A stretch of 13,037 nucleotides of DNA from Bacteroidales bacterium. GTDB taxonomy: Bacteria; Bacteroidota; Bacteroidia; Bacteroidales; JAADGE01. The position numbers were made by a program, and so were the translations under genes. Location: positions 1 through 13,037 of the forward strand of contig JANTGL010000042.1 in the NCBI GenBank assembly GCA_024762915.1. Reading direction: 5' to 3'. The notes beneath the pieces were generated by a model. It searched no databases, was not told where the DNA came from, and worked only from the letters and a program-made list of their open reading frames with translations. Shown one piece after another: positions 12,145 to 13,037 of this stretch (within the stretch, counting starts at the first letter, position 1; each line of letters starts with the position of its first letter).

Positions 12145-13037
12145 ATGCTGAATTTTTTTACATCAAATAAACACACCCCGCGTTGGATTGTTCTTTCAAT
12201 TGATTTGACGGCATCTGTCATGTCAATTGTTTTTGCTTTTTTACTTCGGTTTAATTTTGATTTAACAAATGATTATTTTGATCGAATTTGGCAAATTATC
12301 ATTTTGGTTTTTGCGATTCGGTTAATTGTTTTTTTGTTGACACACTCTTATGCCGGAATTATTCGGTTTACGGGAACCAAAGATGCCATACGGATTATAT
12401 TGGTAATTACTTATACGAATGTCATTTACATTGCAATTAACTATTCTTTATTCTTTTTTGCACATCAAAAATATATCATTCCGTTTTCGGTTATTCTGAT
12501 TGATTATTTTGTCAGTATTTTTCTTTTAACCGGGTTCCGCTTATTTGTTAAAACGGTATATTACGAAGCCAATAATCTTTTTAAAGAAGAAAAAAGAGTC
12601 GTTATACTCGGAATAAATGAAGATGCTTTTACAACAAAACGTGTTTTAACAAGAGATCCCAAAATAAAATATAAAGTCGAAGCATTTATTGACCCTTTCG
12701 GTACCGGAAAGAAGAAACAATTAGACGGAATTAAATTTTATAAATTATCGGAATTAGAAACGGTTTTCAAAAAAAATGATATTTATGAATTAATTCTTTC
12801 CGACAAATCAATAAGCACGGTTCAAAAGCAAAAAGTGATTGACTTATGTTTTGAATATGACGTTAATGTTCTGACACTTCCGGATGCAAAAGATTGGATT
12901 AACGGAGAACTCACATATCGGCAAATCAGAAAAATAAATATTGAAGATTTATTAGAACGCGAACCGATAAAATTGGATGAAAAGCAAATTAAAAAAGACA
13001 TTTTAAATAAAATTATTCTTGTAACGGGTGCTGCCGG
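12145..13037 (+). CDS. CapD/WbpM/FlaA1-type nucleotide-sugar 4,6-dehydratase, N-terminal part
   Basis: About 298 residues are present; the catalytic SDR domain is cut by the right edge. Four membrane segments (about 14-36, 48-68, 82-106, 111-133) are followed by a first Rossmann-like domain (EKRVVILGINEDAFTTKRVL, about 149-168) and a linker with the family block LLEREPIKLDE (269-279). The window ends at ILVTGAAG, the start of the TGxxGxxG NAD(P)-binding motif of the dehydratase domain. Full-length members (WbpM, PglF, CapD) remove water from UDP-GlcNAc or a like sugar to make 4-keto-6-deoxy sugars for O-antigen, capsule or glycoprotein glycans, anchored in the inner membrane. The start ATG is three bases after the tsaC-like stop. 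The real enzyme type cannot be judged without the missing catalytic residues. Confidence 0.9.
   Translation, partial: MLNFFTSNKHTPRWIVLSIDLTASVMSIVFAFLLRFNFDLTNDYFDRIWQIIILVFAIRLIVFLLTHSYAGIIRFTGTKDAIRIILVITYTNVIYIAINYSLFFFAHQKYIIPFSVILIDYFVSIFLLTGFRLFVKTVYYEANNLFKEEKRVVILGINEDAFTTKRVLTRDPKIKYKVEAFIDPFGTGKKKQLDGIKFYKLSELETVFKKNDIYELILSDKSISTVQKQKVIDLCFEYDVNVLTLPDAKDWINGELTYRQIRKINIEDLLEREPIKLDEKQIKKDILNKIILVTGAA

Overview
The window comes from an AT-rich member of the Bacteroidota. Evidence: several start sites are preceded by the Bacteroidota -7 element TAnnTTTG, Shine-Dalgarno sequences are weak or absent, and the gene families are typical of the phylum (long Ig-like lipoprotein beginning with a CAQIGTLTGG-type mature N-terminus, PspC/PadR/PspC cluster, DUF2797 protein, exosortase-like protein, YwqK/MORN-repeat protein, 271-residue DapD). 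The standard code is in use: TGA ends the ferredoxin and the upstream PspC gene. Genus cannot be set from the sequence.

Layout. 1-3366 (minus strand): a long Ig-like lipoprotein gene followed one base later by the 5' part of rnr (RNase R), which runs off the left edge. 3451-3678 (plus): a one-cluster ferredoxin. 3686-4176 (plus): a compact tRNA unit made of a Bacteroidota promoter, a broken 5' copy of tRNA-Arg split by a 20-bp perfect palindrome, a small GIY-YIG endonuclease ORF with an in-frame TGA, an intact tRNA-Arg(CCT), and a hairpin terminator. This looks like a ~304-bp single-gene mobile element that entered the tRNA and rebuilt it. 4267-4668 (minus): a small membrane protein of unknown role. 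4757-6232 (minus): pspC-like, padR, pspC-like operon. 6335-7132 (plus): DUF2797 protein with Zn-binding cysteines and a GIY-YIG-like core, convergent with and overlapping an exosortase/archaeosortase-family gene (7116-7742, minus). 7795-9528 (plus): exported protein with about 21 YwqK/MORN-like repeats. 9593-12141 (plus): dapD, a GT4 glycosyltransferase and a TsaC/Sua5-family gene, then the start of a CapD/WbpM/FlaA1-type nucleotide-sugar dehydratase gene that runs off the right edge.

How the genes work together. Most of the window is chromosomal housekeeping and envelope function: RNA decay, lysine/diaminopimelate synthesis, tRNA t6A modification, and surface polysaccharide assembly (GT4 plus nucleotide-sugar dehydratase, in one tight operon with tsaC). 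The PadR regulator sits between two membrane PspC proteins and probably controls that operon. The most unusual part is the tRNA-Arg/GIY-YIG arrangement at 3.7-4.2 kb, where three separate events can be read: duplication, palindrome insertion and nonsense decay of the nuclease.
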